From contig NZ_POST01000002.1 in NCBI RefSeq assembly GCF_002993965.1, forward strand, positions 259,886 through 318,265: 58,380 bases of DNA, written 5' to 3'. A model generated the notes under the pieces. It was given only the letters and a program-made list of their open reading frames with translations, had not been told where the DNA came from and searched no databases. The translations under genes and the position numbers were made by a program. The stretch comes from Apilactobacillus timberlakei (GTDB lineage Bacteria > Bacillota > Bacilli > Lactobacillales > Lactobacillaceae). This document shows positions 1 to 10,201 of this stretch, piece after piece; within the stretch, counting starts at the first letter, position 1; each line of letters opens with the position of its first letter.

Positions 1-647
1 GCAACCAAACCACCATTCATTTTAAGAAAGCTAACTTTTCTGGTTGTATGCTTCCCACGATTCAAAGATGATGATATTTCACCAGTGGGTAAATTAAGAT
101 TTGGAGCAGTCTTATTCAATAATGTAGACTTACCAGCACCTGTTTGTCCCATAATTACACTTACTTTATTTTTAAAACATTCATTTAATTTTTTTAAAGA
201 TTCAATATCATTTTCACCATTAGACATAATAACATTATAGCCAATATTCTGATAAATTAATTTGATATTATTGAAATAATCCAGACTATCATTATCCAAT
301 AAATCTATCTTGGTAAAATAAATAATTGGCTTAATATTATTTATTTCTAAAGCAACTAACTGACGATCTAATAAATTACTAGAAAAATTTGGTTGAATCG
401 TTGAAGTTACTACAACAGCTTGATCAATATTAGCTATTGGAGGTCTAGCTAATGAATTTTTCCTATCAAATACTCTAAGTAGATAACCTTCTGTTAAAGA
501 ATTTGATTGAAATTCTACCTCATCACCTACCAATGGAGTAATTCTACGCTTTCTAAAATTACCACGAGCACGAGTTCTATATATTTTACCATCACTTATA
601 ATATCATAGAATCCACTAAGTGATTGAAATACTTTTCCTTTTGACAA
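1..647 (-). CDS. rsgA: Ribosome small subunit GTPase RsgA (3' end outside window)
   Basis: Circularly permuted GTPase that helps late 30S subunit maturation. The window holds the first 215 codons: an N-terminal OB-fold (residues about 1-70, RKRRITPLVGDEV), then the permuted G motifs with a P-loop GQTGAGKS and the switch segment RGKHTTRKV. The C-terminal zinc domain lies beyond position 1. The start is a TTG at 645-647 giving MSKGKVFQSL, preceded by a GAGGTGAT ribosome site. It follows prkC by 16 bases, the usual prkC-rsgA order in lactobacilli, so it is probably the distal gene of the coaBC-priA operon. Identification is firm. Confidence 0.93.
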   Translation of the reverse strand, partial: MSKGKVFQSLSGFYDIISDGKIYRTRARGNFRKRRITPLVGDEVEFQSNSLTEGYLLRVFDRKNSLARPPIANIDQAVVVTSTIQPNFSSNLLDRQLVALEINNIKPIIYFTKIDLLDNDSLDYFNNIKLIYQNIGYNVIMSNGENDIESLKKLNECFKNKVSVIMGQTGAGKSTLLNKTAPNLNLPTGEISSSLNRGKHTTRKVSFLKMNGGLV

Positions 648-663
648 TTAATCACCTCAATAT

Positions 664-2547
664 TTATTTCATAATTAATTTTCCGTCTCGATATATTTCA
701 TATCTTGATTTTTCATTTGACTTTAAATTATATGGAATCGTTATATTAGTATCCTTATTAATGTATATAGTCTCATAGAATGAAAGTCCTTTGCCATTTA
801 TATTAGAATAAACAGTAATTTTATTTCCATTTAAGTTATCAGTCTTTTTATATGGAACTTGTAACGACAAATTGAATCCATGGCTTAAGTTTACACCACT
901 TGTGTTCCCCTTTGAAACCCAAATTTCAACATTATAACCACTTTGAAGTTTCAAACCATCACTAGGATTTTGTTGGTAAACAACCCCAACCGGTTCATCT
1001 TTAGTATTTTCATAATGAAATTTAGCATTTAGATGTTTATCTTTTACATATTTTTTAGCCTGTTCTTCATGTTTTCCAACTAAATTTTTCATTGTAAACG
1101 ATTCACCATATTTTGATACAACTAAATTTAAAGACTTATTTCTGGGACTAACCTTAGCATTAGGTAAAATGCTTTGGTTCAAAATATGATTAGGCATAAA
1201 GTAGTCGTTATAGTTATAAATTTTTTTAACTTTAAACCCCATTTTGGATAATTTAGGATAAACTTTATCATAATTCTTACCAACATAGTTGTCCATATTA
1301 ATTACACCAGCACCATTACTAACAATTAATTTAATGCCAGAATGATTTAATAATCTAGTTTTAGCATTAGGTTCGGTCTTAATAACATGGTTGTAAGGAA
1401 CTTCGTAGTTATTTCGATAAATTATTTTTGTGGAAAGTAACTTTGATTTTTTGATATTGTATTTAGCTTTTTCAATTGTCATATTATCAACATTTGGAAC
1501 ATTAACTCTAGAAAATAAGGTTAAATGTAATAGTAATATAATTAAAATAATGAATAATAAAAATACCGTAATCAGAAACAATAATTTTTTGTTTTTATTG
1601 TTATTTAAAATGTCAATTCTAGAATCATCTTTTTTTAGATTTTCCAAATTTAATGTTTTTGTTTCATCATTATCAATATCTTTTTTCTTTTCAACTTTAA
1701 AAAATAATTTAGCTTCATCTTTTCTGCTAGGATCTAAAGCAGTTTCTAAATCTTTCTTCATTGCTAAAACACTATCATAACGATCTTTAGGTCTTTTTGC
1801 TGTAGCTTTTAATACCACATTTTCTAATGATTGAGGTACTTTGCTGTTTTTATTCATTATTGATGGGATGTTACTGCGTGAATGTTTCATAGCAATGCTA
1901 ACTGGAGAATCCCCGTTAAAAGGAACATTTCCCACCAATAATTCATATAGAATAATACCTAAAGAATAAATATCAGATTTCATTGTGACTGATTTACCTA
2001 ATGTTTGTTCAGGCGATATATAATGAATTGAACCAACAATAGAATTAGTACGAGTTAATGGTAATAAATCAGTCATAACAGCAATTCCAAAATCAGTTAT
2101 TTTAATATTTTTATTTTTAGTAATCAAAATGTTTTGTGGCTTTAAATCACGATGAATAATACCATGATTATGCGCTACATTCACAGCATTGAGTATTTGA
2201 CCCATAATATAAACAACAGTCTTTAGGTCAATAGGATAATTTTTCTGAATATATTTTTTTAAATCGGATCCTGGAACATATTCCATAACTAAATATTGCA
2301 TATCTTTATATTTTCCAACATCATATACTTTAACAATATATTCACTTTTCAATTTATTAATAGCTAACTTTTCATATTTAAAATGTCGCTGAGCTTTGTT
2401 ACTATGTTGAAAATCAAGCCTTATAATTTTGATGGTAACTAAACGTTTATTTTTATTATCGTTAGCTAAATAAACATTTACCATCCCACCTTCACCAATT
2501 TTATTGATAATCTTATAACGATTGTTTAAAATTATACCGTTTTTCAT
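664..2547 (-). CDS. prkC: PASTA-domain Ser/Thr protein kinase PrkC/PknB
   Basis: Membrane Ser/Thr kinase that senses muropeptides or lipid II and adjusts wall growth and division. Seen: glycine loop GEGGMVNVY (residues 18-26), ATP lysine K40, catalytic HRDLKPQN with D134, DFG at 152-154, and activation segment ending SPEQ. A basic and acidic juxtamembrane stretch precedes one membrane helix at about 325-347. Outside are three PASTA repeats (starting near VNVPNVDN, INMDNYVG and FTMKNLVG) and a C-terminal beta-rich tail of about 80 residues that is not PASTA. Its ATG overlaps the stop of stp by 4 bases, so kinase and phosphatase are translationally coupled. Confidence 0.96.
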   Translation of the reverse strand: MKNGIILNNRYKIINKIGEGGMVNVYLANDNKNKRLVTIKIIRLDFQHSNKAQRHFKYEKLAINKLKSEYIVKVYDVGKYKDMQYLVMEYVPGSDLKKYIQKNYPIDLKTVVYIMGQILNAVNVAHNHGIIHRDLKPQNILITKNKNIKITDFGIAVMTDLLPLTRTNSIVGSIHYISPEQTLGKSVTMKSDIYSLGIILYELLVGNVPFNGDSPVSIAMKHSRSNIPSIMNKNSKVPQSLENVVLKATAKRPKDRYDSVLAMKKDLETALDPSRKDEAKLFFKVEKKKDIDNDETKTLNLENLKKDDSRIDILNNNKNKKLLFLITVFLLFIILIILLLHLTLFSRVNVPNVDNMTIEKAKYNIKKSKLLSTKIIYRNNYEVPYNHVIKTEPNAKTRLLNHSGIKLIVSNGAGVINMDNYVGKNYDKVYPKLSKMGFKVKKIYNYNDYFMPNHILNQSILPNAKVSPRNKSLNLVVSKYGESFTMKNLVGKHEEQAKKYVKDKHLNAKFHYENTKDEPVGVVYQQNPSDGLKLQSGYNVEIWVSKGNTSGVNLSHGFNLSLQVPYKKTDNLNGNKITVYSNINGKGLSFYETIYINKDTNITIPYNLKSNEKSRYEIYRDGKLIMK

Positions 2548-3290
2548 AGATTATCACTTCCTAAAGAATTTCTAATAATGATGACAGATATATTATCATT
2601 ACCACCGTTATTATTAGCTTCTTTTATTAGATCATTGGCTATTTCATCAACAGATTGATTTTGACTAAGTGTGTCATAAATATATGAATCGTTCACCATA
2701 TTAGTAAGCCCATCACTACATAATAAAATAATATCATTTGTTGATAAACTTATCTTAGTAATATTGGTATTAGCGTCCCCAGATACCCCTAATCCCTTAA
2801 CAATAATATTCTTTAAAGAAGAATGACTAGCATCTTTTTTAGATAGCTCACCATTTTTTACTAACATATTTACATAAGAATGGTCTTCAGTTATTTGCTT
2901 CATATTATTATTATGAAGCAAATAACACCTACTATCGCCTAGATGTGCAACTAAGTATTGATTACCAAAAAATAATGCGACAACAATTGTTGTCCCCATT
3001 TTATCCAGTGAAAGTATTTCTTCTGATTTATTAACTATTTGATTATTAATAATTTTAAATTGTTTTTGAATCCATTTTTCAACATCTTTAATTGAACTAA
3101 TAGTATATTGTTTAAAAGCATTCCCTAATAAATTCACAGCCATTTTAGATGCTACATCGCCACCATGATTACCACCAATGCCATCAGCCAGAATTGCTAT
3201 TAAAGCACCTTGATGATTATAAAAATAGCCTACACAGTCTTCATTATTAGCTCTAACTTTACCAATCGATGATTTAGCAACTATTTGCAT
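2544..3290 (-). CDS. stp: PP2C-type protein phosphatase Stp/PrpC
   Basis: Soluble metal-dependent Ser/Thr phosphatase (248 aa, normal length) that reverses PrkC phosphorylation. The PP2C metal-binding motifs are all present: NNEDCVG near the N terminus, LADGIGGNHGG, HLGDSRCYLL, ITEDHSY, LCSDGLTN and the final GGNDNIS. It lies 10 bases after rsmB and overlaps prkC by 4 bases. That is the standard rsmB-stp-prkC-rsgA order of Firmicutes. Confidence 0.96.
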   Translation of the reverse strand: MQIVAKSSIGKVRANNEDCVGYFYNHQGALIAILADGIGGNHGGDVASKMAVNLLGNAFKQYTISSIKDVEKWIQKQFKIINNQIVNKSEEILSLDKMGTTIVVALFFGNQYLVAHLGDSRCYLLHNNNMKQITEDHSYVNMLVKNGELSKKDASHSSLKNIIVKGLGVSGDANTNITKISLSTNDIILLCSDGLTNMVNDSYIYDTLSQNQSVDEIANDLIKEANNNGGNDNISVIIIRNSLGSDNL

Positions 3291-3300
3291 AATATCTCCA

Positions 3301-4632
3301 CTATTTTTTAATTAAATTACATACGAAAAATCCATCTGATTCATAATCATCTGGGTAAATTTTCAAATATTTATCATTATTTTTTAATTCCAATAAAGTT
3401 TTAGTAATTACTAATTCAAAATCTGAGTTTAAAGATAAAAATTCATCAATAACATCACTATTTTCTTGGTTTAAAATAGTACAAGTACTATATACTAATT
3501 TCCCACCACTCTTTAATTTTGGAGCAACTGAATTTAATATATCAAGCTGTATACTTGATAAATGATTAACATCTGATAATTGTTTTTCATATCTTATTTC
3601 AGGTTTTCTTCTAATCAAACCAATTCCAGAACATGGTGCATCAATCAATATCTGATCAAATTGTTCATCTTTATACAATGAATCTATTTTTCTAGCATCA
3701 CAAGCTTCAGTGCTTAAAACATCAGATACTCCTAAACGTTTAGCATTTTTTTCAACCTGTTTTAAACGTTTTTCATGCAAATCAAGTGCAAATACATGAC
3801 CGCCTTGATTAGAATCTAATTTTTCAGCAATTTGAGTAGTTTTACCGCCAGGAGCAGAACACGCATCTAAAATCTGATAATGAGGCTTAATATCCATTGA
3901 TTCAACCGGTAACATTGCACTTTCATCTTGAATAGTCATTTTGCCAGTTTTAAATAGATTACTATAACTTGCCGATTTATCGGTCAAAATTAAGCCAGAT
4001 TTTGCTAATGAACTATTTTTTACACCATATCCTTCAGATTGTAGTTCACTGGATAAGACAGATTTATCAATTAATTTGGAATTAAATCTTACTGATTGTT
4101 TAGAAGGTTTATTAATACTCTCTAAAATAGAAATTGTTTTTTTATTACCAACTTGTTGCTTTAATTCCTTAATAATCCAAGGTGAAACACTATATTCAAT
4201 TGATAACTTTCTCATTGGATCTGTAATTTCATTAAAAGATGGTAAACCATTCCTTTGTATTTGATGTAATGTTCCTGTTACCATTCTTCTAATTCCGTCA
4301 TGACCTAACTTTTTGGCTATTTTTATAGATTCGTTAAAAATAGCACGTTCAGGAATCTTATTTAGATAGTACATTTGATAAATTGAAGTATAAAGTAATT
4401 CTTTTACCCAACTGTCTACCTTTTTTGGATTTTTTAAAAAAGAATTTAGATAATATTCTAAAGTTAGTCGATGTTGAATTACACCATAAACAATATTAGT
4501 TAATAAACTTATATCACGACTATCCAAGTCACTATGTTCAATAACTTGATTTAATTGTAAATTAGAATATGATCCATTTGATATTTTATTAAGTGTTTTT
4601 ACCGCTAAAAGTCTAGGGTTATCTTTACTCAT
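3301..4632 (-). CDS. rsmB: 16S rRNA (cytosine-967-C5) methyltransferase RsmB
   Basis: SAM-dependent methyltransferase making m5C967 in 16S rRNA (443 aa). An N-terminal NusB-like RNA-binding domain covers about residues 1-140. The Rossmann catalytic domain shows the SAM motif DACSAPGGKT, the DAPCSG motif and the YSTCTI motif, supplying the two cysteines of the m5C mechanism. The start overlaps the end of fmt by 8 bases, and stp follows after 10 bases. Confidence 0.95.
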   Translation of the reverse strand: MSKDNPRLLAVKTLNKISNGSYSNLQLNQVIEHSDLDSRDISLLTNIVYGVIQHRLTLEYYLNSFLKNPKKVDSWVKELLYTSIYQMYYLNKIPERAIFNESIKIAKKLGHDGIRRMVTGTLHQIQRNGLPSFNEITDPMRKLSIEYSVSPWIIKELKQQVGNKKTISILESINKPSKQSVRFNSKLIDKSVLSSELQSEGYGVKNSSLAKSGLILTDKSASYSNLFKTGKMTIQDESAMLPVESMDIKPHYQILDACSAPGGKTTQIAEKLDSNQGGHVFALDLHEKRLKQVEKNAKRLGVSDVLSTEACDARKIDSLYKDEQFDQILIDAPCSGIGLIRRKPEIRYEKQLSDVNHLSSIQLDILNSVAPKLKSGGKLVYSTCTILNQENSDVIDEFLSLNSDFELVITKTLLELKNNDKYLKIYPDDYESDGFFVCNLIKK

Positions 4633-5581
4633 TAGTAATTACCTGTTCCTTTTCTTTAATGCTTTGGCCAGCTCCATTTAAGTAAGCATTAATATTTTGT
4701 TTAGGCTTACCAGCTGGTTGAAGTTCAATGATTGCGATTACAGTTCCATTGCCACAAGCAATTTTTAAAGACTTCTTATTTTTAGTAACAACCTGTCCCG
4801 GTTCTAAATCAGTCTTTTCATCATTAATAACTTTAGTTTTCCAAATTTTTGTACGTTTACCCTTAAGGAAAGTAAATGCACTAGGATCTGGTCTTAGAGC
4901 TCTAACCTTACAGTCAACTAAAAATGCAGTTTTAGTAAAATCAAGTTGTTCTTCAGAACGTTTGATATTAGGTGAAAATATTACTTTGCTTTCATCTTGA
5001 GCCACTGGTTTAACACTTCCATCAGCTATCTTGGGTAAAGTATCTAATAATAACTTACTACCTAAGATGCTTAACTTATCAAACATCGAAGCAGTATCAT
5101 CATTTTCTTCAATTTTAATAGATTCCTGAGCTAAAACATCACCAGCATCCATTTTTTTAACCATATACATAATAGAAATTCCAGTTCTATCGTCACCATT
5201 CATGATTGAATATTGAACAGGCGCACCACCACGATATTTAGGTAACAAAGAACCATGAACATTAACTGCAGCTATTTTCGCAGCATTCAAAAGTTTCGTA
5301 GGTAAAAACTGACCAAATGCCGCAGTAATAATAAAATCTGGGCTTAAATTGATAATTTTTTGCATTTCTTCACTATCACCAATTTTTTCTGGTTGTAATA
5401 CATCAATATTTGCTTCTTCAGCAAATAATTTAACAGGAGATGCTTTTAAAACTCGCTTACGACCAAATGGACGATCTGGTTGAGTAACAACGGCTAAAAC
5501 ATCATAATCATTTGATTTGACTAAATCTTTTAAAATTGGGACCGCAAAAGAAGGGGTTCCCATAAAAACAATTTTTTTCAT
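4625..5581 (-). CDS. fmt: Methionyl-tRNA formyltransferase
   Basis: Formylates Met-tRNAi with 10-formyl-THF to make the bacterial initiator. 318 aa, typical length. Seen: N-terminal MKKIVFMGTPSFAVPIL, the folate-site motif HGSLLPKYRGGAP, and the MDAGDV segment with the catalytic aspartate. A C-terminal OB-like domain for tRNA binding follows. It sits between priA (15 bases upstream) and rsmB (8-base overlap). Confidence 0.97.
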   Translation of the reverse strand: MKKIVFMGTPSFAVPILKDLVKSNDYDVLAVVTQPDRPFGRKRVLKASPVKLFAEEANIDVLQPEKIGDSEEMQKIINLSPDFIITAAFGQFLPTKLLNAAKIAAVNVHGSLLPKYRGGAPVQYSIMNGDDRTGISIMYMVKKMDAGDVLAQESIKIEENDDTASMFDKLSILGSKLLLDTLPKIADGSVKPVAQDESKVIFSPNIKRSEEQLDFTKTAFLVDCKVRALRPDPSAFTFLKGKRTKIWKTKVINDEKTDLEPGQVVTKNKKSLKIACGNGTVIAIIELQPAGKPKQNINAYLNGAGQSIKEKEQVITNE

Positions 5582-5596
5582 ATTTTATATACTTCC

Positions 5597-8008
5597 TTAC
5601 ATAAAGTTTAATGGATTAGGATCAATATTTATATAAAGTCCCTTTTGTGCATCTTTTTGATAATGTTGCAAAATGTATCCTAAACAGGCATGTAAATTAG
5701 GTTCATTTTTATATTTAATAATAATTTGATAATAATATTTATTTTTTATTCTCAAAATAGAACTAGGCGATGGCCCCAACATAATTGTCTGATTACTTAA
5801 CTTAGCTTTTAATATTTTTGATATTTCAAACATCTTTGCAGCTGCTTTAGATTCATTTACATCGCTAGCAGTTATTTTAACAGTAAAATAATATGGTGGA
5901 TAGTTGGTTATATGTCTAATATTCATTTCAGTTCGATAAAATTTTTCATAATCTTGCTGTCTAGATAACTGAATAGCATAATTATCTGGATTAAATGTTT
6001 GAATATAAACTAAACCTTCCTTATCTGCACGACCTGCACGACCACTAACTTGGGTTAATAGTTCAAATGTCTTTTCACTAGAACGAAAATCGGGCAAGTC
6101 TAATGATGTATCAGCATTTAAAACACCGACCAGAGTCACGTTAGGAAAATCTAAACCTTTGGCAATCATTTGTGTTCCTAACAATATGTCAGCATTACCT
6201 TGACCAAACTCTTGTAAGAGTCTTTCATGAGAACCCTTTCTTCTAGTAGTATCAACATCCATTCTAATGATACGAGCATCAGGAATTAATGTTTGTAATT
6301 TTTTTTGCACTTTTTGAGTTCCTGTTCCATAGTACCTAATTTTTTTATCGCGACAATTAGGACATTTATATGGTATGGGTTCTTCATGACCGCAATAATG
6401 GCATTTCATTGTTTTAGTATCCATATGCAATGTCAATGAAATATCACAATTAGGACATTTCAATACAAATCCACAAGTTCTACACATTATAAATGAAGAA
6501 TAACCTCTACGATTCAACATTAAAACGGTTTGTTCACCTTTACTAATACGATTTCTAATTGCATTTAACAGCTCAGAAGAAAAGTCTTCATCGCCACTAT
6601 TAATTAGTTCATTCTTCATATCAATAATTTTCACATTTGGTAGTGATTGATTATTAATTCGATGCGGTAATCTTATCAAAGAATAAACTCCCTTAGTTGC
6701 TCTTGCTCTCGATTCTAAAGAAGGGGTTGCACTTCCTAATATAACTGGACATTTATAATATTTGGCACGCCACTTAGCAACATCCCTAGTATGATAACGT
6801 GGGGTATCATCCTGTTTATAACTAGTATCATGTTCTTCATCCATAATAATTAAACCAATATTTTTTAATGGAGCAAATACAGCCGATCTCGCACCAACTA
6901 CCACATCTGCTTGACCATTATTTATTCGACGCCATTCATCATATTTTTCACCATTAGAAAGTCCGCTATGAAGCATCGCAACTCTATCACCAAATCTACC
7001 TTTTACTCGATTAGCCATTTGCGGCGTTAAAGCAATTTCTGGCACTAACATTAAAGTTGATTTGCCTATAGCTAGGGCTTTTTGCATAGCCTGCAAGTAT
7101 ACTTCTGTTTTACCTGAACCTGTAACACCCTCTAGTAAAAATACTTTACTATTATTATTATTGATTGAATTACTAATTTGATCTACTGCATTTGCTTGGT
7201 CAAAATTTAGTTTTAAAGGATAATTTCTTTTAACTGGCTGCTTGTATGGATTACGATAAGCTTCTATCTGAAATTGTTCAAACCATCCCTTCTTAACAGC
7301 AGTTTTAACAGCAGACTCAGATATATCATATTTTTTGCATAGTTTTCTTTGTGAAATTATCTTATTAGGATAATCTCGAATATAATATAAAATATTTTTT
7401 TGCTTGATAGCATTAGAACGTAAGCTTGATAATTCTTTATCTATATCATTATCGAAAATATTAGGCTTTAAACCTAATATTTTTTTAGATTGTGCTTTAT
7501 TTTTAACATTGTATTTAATTTCAATCTTATTTTTCTTCTTTAGGCTCAAAATTTTTCTTAATATATCTTTATTAAATTCTTCTGGATTAAAATCTACAAT
7601 TTTAGACTTACTAAATATTTTAGCCACATTTTCATCATCAATATCATCAACTAATTTCAATTGCTTTTGATACTTAGCACGCATCACACTAGGCAACATT
7701 GTTAAGATGCAACTAATTTGAAAAGAAAAGGTCTTATTAGCCATCCATTTTGACATTAATAATAGTTCATCATTTAATACAGGTTCAAGATCCATGACAC
7801 TTTCAATAGCTTTTAACTTACCATCAAACTTACCATCATGATTTATTTCCCAAATAATTCCTTGAACCTTACGACTACCATTACCAAAAGGAACTATTAC
7901 TCGCATTCCTTTTTCTAGTTGTTCATTTAAGAAGTCAGGGATTTGATAAGTATAAGGCTCGTTAGTTTGCATAGTGGGTACATCAACAATTATTTTTGCT
8001 AAATTCAA
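5597..8008 (-). CDS. priA: Primosomal protein N' (replication restart helicase PriA)
   Basis: 3'-5' superfamily 2 helicase that reloads replisomes at stalled forks (803 aa). Seen: N-terminal DNA-binding domain, a winged-helix-like segment, Walker A GVTGSGKTEVY, DEEH box, and helicase motif VI region QVSGRAGR. Between the helicase lobes lie paired zinc cysteines (CRTCG, CPNCD, CHYCG, CPNC). It is 12 bases downstream of coaBC, and its product works with DnaB and DnaI, encoded at the other end of the window. Confidence 0.97.
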   Translation of the reverse strand: MNLAKIIVDVPTMQTNEPYTYQIPDFLNEQLEKGMRVIVPFGNGSRKVQGIIWEINHDGKFDGKLKAIESVMDLEPVLNDELLLMSKWMANKTFSFQISCILTMLPSVMRAKYQKQLKLVDDIDDENVAKIFSKSKIVDFNPEEFNKDILRKILSLKKKNKIEIKYNVKNKAQSKKILGLKPNIFDNDIDKELSSLRSNAIKQKNILYYIRDYPNKIISQRKLCKKYDISESAVKTAVKKGWFEQFQIEAYRNPYKQPVKRNYPLKLNFDQANAVDQISNSINNNNSKVFLLEGVTGSGKTEVYLQAMQKALAIGKSTLMLVPEIALTPQMANRVKGRFGDRVAMLHSGLSNGEKYDEWRRINNGQADVVVGARSAVFAPLKNIGLIIMDEEHDTSYKQDDTPRYHTRDVAKWRAKYYKCPVILGSATPSLESRARATKGVYSLIRLPHRINNQSLPNVKIIDMKNELINSGDEDFSSELLNAIRNRISKGEQTVLMLNRRGYSSFIMCRTCGFVLKCPNCDISLTLHMDTKTMKCHYCGHEEPIPYKCPNCRDKKIRYYGTGTQKVQKKLQTLIPDARIIRMDVDTTRRKGSHERLLQEFGQGNADILLGTQMIAKGLDFPNVTLVGVLNADTSLDLPDFRSSEKTFELLTQVSGRAGRADKEGLVYIQTFNPDNYAIQLSRQQDYEKFYRTEMNIRHITNYPPYYFTVKITASDVNESKAAAKMFEISKILKAKLSNQTIMLGPSPSSILRIKNKYYYQIIIKYKNEPNLHACLGYILQHYQKDAQKGLYINIDPNPLNFM

Positions 8009-8020
8009 TATATCTCTTCC

Positions 8021-9217
8021 CTATTTATCAATTCTTTCACTAATAAGTTTTATTAAATCATTGGAAATTTTTTGCTTACTTTCAATACCAGTTTGGCTAA
8101 TTATTCCATTATTATCAATAAAGTAAACTTTATTATTATCACTATTAAAGCCAACTTTATCTCCAGAAACATCGTTAGCAACTAACATATCAAGATTCTT
8201 GTGTTGTAATTTACTTTTAGCATTCTCAATTAAATTTTGCGTTTCAGCTGCAAAACCTACTACAAATTGATCAGATTTGATTTTTGCAATTTCTTTTAAA
8301 ATATCACTAGTTCTCGACAATTTTATAAATAAATTATCATCATTTTTCTTAATTTTTTGATCAGAATAACTAACTGGCTTATAGTCAGAAACTGCAGCTG
8401 CCATAATTAAGATATCTGACTGATAAAAATTATCTTTAATTGCATTCTCCATATCCTCGGATGAATTAACAGAAATTAATCTTGCTTTATCATTGGCAGT
8501 CAATTTGGAAGGAGCACTAATAAGTGTAACGTCAGCACCTGCATTGATAGCAGCATCTGCAATCGCATATCCCATTTTACCAGATGAATTATTACTTATA
8601 TACCTAACTGGATCAATAGACTCTCTAGTTCCACCAGCAGTAACAATGACCCTTTTTCCCTCTAATAAATGACTATTACTTAATTTGCTCTCCATTTTTT
8701 CTATAATTAACTCTGGTTCAATCATTCTACCTTTACCAGAATAACCTTCAGCTAAATAACCCTTTGTAGGTGAAAAAATAATTATACCATCATTTTTTAA
8801 TGTATTAATATTCCTTATGGTAGCCGGATTATTCCACATATGATCATTCATTGCTGGTACTAAGATTTTCTTACCATCAGTTGCTAATAAGGTAGTACTA
8901 GCAGCATCATCTGCAATACCGTTAGCTATCTTAGAAATAAAATTAGCAGTTGCAGGGGCAATAAGTGATATATCGGTCCATTTTGCAATATTAATATGGG
9001 TTATTTCTTTTTCATCTGGTTCTTCACTAATGTTAGTAAAAACCTTATTTTTAGTAAGCGTCTGAAATGCAAGTGGAGTTACAAATAGTTGTGCACTATT
9101 TGTCATTATTACTCTTACATTTGCACCCTGCTTAATTAAATCTCTAGCCAAGGTTAGTGACTTATAAGCAGCAATACTACCAGACACATATAATGCAACG
9201 TTTAGATTATTAAACAT
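8021..9217 (-). CDS. coaBC: Bifunctional PPC decarboxylase / phosphopantothenate-cysteine ligase CoaBC
   Basis: Two consecutive steps of coenzyme A synthesis (398 aa). The N-terminal half is the FMN decarboxylase CoaC, with PAMNDHMW and the active-site histidine in THINIAKW. The C-terminal half is the CTP-dependent ligase CoaB, with NNSSGKMG and KIKK. Oddity: the CoaC substrate flap usually reads ACG with a redox cysteine, but here it reads AEG (in GYLAEGYSG). The start ATG has a GAGGTG site, and an extended -10 promoter lies about 30 bases upstream. First gene of the priA-fmt-rsmB-stp-prkC-rsgA unit. Confidence 0.95.
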   Translation of the reverse strand: MFNNLNVALYVSGSIAAYKSLTLARDLIKQGANVRVIMTNSAQLFVTPLAFQTLTKNKVFTNISEEPDEKEITHINIAKWTDISLIAPATANFISKIANGIADDAASTTLLATDGKKILVPAMNDHMWNNPATIRNINTLKNDGIIIFSPTKGYLAEGYSGKGRMIEPELIIEKMESKLSNSHLLEGKRVIVTAGGTRESIDPVRYISNNSSGKMGYAIADAAINAGADVTLISAPSKLTANDKARLISVNSSEDMENAIKDNFYQSDILIMAAAVSDYKPVSYSDQKIKKNDDNLFIKLSRTSDILKEIAKIKSDQFVVGFAAETQNLIENAKSKLQHKNLDMLVANDVSGDKVGFNSDNNKVYFIDNNGIISQTGIESKQKISNDLIKLISERIDK

Positions 9218-9246
9218 TTTTTACACCTCAATCATTATTTATTAAT

Positions 9247-9255
9247 ATTGTATCA
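9247..9255 (-). promoter_or_regulatory. Extended -10 promoter for coaBC operon
   Basis: On the minus strand this reads TGA TACAAT, a TGn-extended -10 element, with no good -35. It lies between the rpoZ terminator and the coaBC ribosome site, as expected for a new transcription unit. Confidence 0.55.
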
Positions 9256-9273
9256 AAATTTTATTACCAAATT

Positions 9274-9312
9274 AAAAATAAAAACCCTTGCAATCAATGC
9301 AAAGGTTTTAAA
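9274..9312 (-). terminator. Rho-independent terminator after rpoZ
   Basis: The minus strand carries an inverted repeat around AACCTTTGCA and TGCAAGGGTT with a 4-base loop, followed by a T-rich run. It directly follows the rpoZ stop and closes the folD-rpoZ unit. Confidence 0.85.
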
Positions 9313-9314
9313 AA

Positions 9315-9518
9315 TTATTTTTCGGTTCTTGTAAGTTCTACCTTACCAGCAGCAATTTCTTCAAAAGCCTTACCAACTGGCTTTCTTGATTTATAGCTAT
9401 CTAATAATAATGGAGAACCGGATTCAATTTCATGAGCTCTTTTACTAGCTAACATAATTAATGAATATCTAGAATCGACTCTTTCAAGTAGTTTATCTAC
9501 AGATGGGTATAATAACAT
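9315..9518 (-). CDS. rpoZ: RNA polymerase omega subunit
   Basis: Small RNA polymerase assembly subunit (67 aa). Seen: [20 protein letters not shown], then [10 protein letters not shown], which is the conserved omega helix contacting beta'. The start overlaps the gmk stop by one base (TAATG), so it is coupled to gmk, the standard gmk-rpoZ pair. A terminator follows. Confidence 0.95.
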   Translation of the reverse strand: MLLYPSVDKLLERVDSRYSLIMLASKRAHEIESGSPLLLDSYKSRKPVGKAFEEIAAGKVELTRTEK

Positions 9519-10135
9519 TAAGCTTCGTCTCCTAACGATGATAAATAATCTGGCATAACACGATTTACTTTAAGTCTTTCACTACTAATAATAGTTTGAA
9601 TTCTATCAACAGCATTCTCTACTTTATCATTCAAAACAGCATAGTCGTAGTTACGCATCATTTTAATTTCTAAAACAGCCTTTTTAATTCGCTTATTAAT
9701 GACTTCCATATCATCAGTACCACGACCAATTAGACGGTTCTTTAGAACTACTAAATCAGGTGGAGTCAAAAATACAAATATTGCTTCAGGGCAATTAGCT
9801 CTAACTTGCATTGCACCATTAACTTCAATTTCTAAGAAAACATCATGGCCAGCATCTAAAGTCTCATTTACATATTTTAATGGTGTACCGTAATAATTGT
9901 CAACATACTTAGCATATTCCAATACTTCTCCATTTTTAATATGATTCTCAAATTGTTCCTTAGAAACAAAAAAATAGTCTTTTCCATTAACTTCGCCTTC
10001 ACGAGGCTTTCTAGTAGTCATTGAAATTGAATATTTAAAATCTACATTGGGTTGATTAAAAAGTGCTTTTCTAACAGTACCTTTACCAACACCCGAAGGA
10101 CCAGAAAGAACAATTAGCATTCCTCGTTTTGCCAT
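9518..10135 (-). CDS. gmk: Guanylate kinase
   Basis: Phosphorylates GMP to GDP with ATP (205 aa). Seen: P-loop GPSGVGKGT at residues about 11-19, the GMP-binding region [11 protein letters not shown], and the lid region IGRGTDD. It is 66 bases downstream of recN and couples to rpoZ by a one-base overlap. Confidence 0.97.
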   Translation of the reverse strand: MAKRGMLIVLSGPSGVGKGTVRKALFNQPNVDFKYSISMTTRKPREGEVNGKDYFFVSKEQFENHIKNGEVLEYAKYVDNYYGTPLKYVNETLDAGHDVFLEIEVNGAMQVRANCPEAIFVFLTPPDLVVLKNRLIGRGTDDMEVINKRIKKAVLEIKMMRNYDYAVLNDKVENAVDRIQTIISSERLKVNRVMPDYLSSLGDEA

Positions 10136-10201
10136 TATAAAACCCCTTAAAATTAAATAATATTATTACTATTATGGTCTATTTAAGTAAAATTTTCAAA
10201 T

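Noticed and set aside
1430-1780. Plus-strand open frame inside prkC, and many similar frames opposite real genes
   Set aside because: They lie wholly inside well-conserved minus-strand genes, lack ribosome sites, and have low-complexity hydrophobic translations typical of AT-rich antisense frames.
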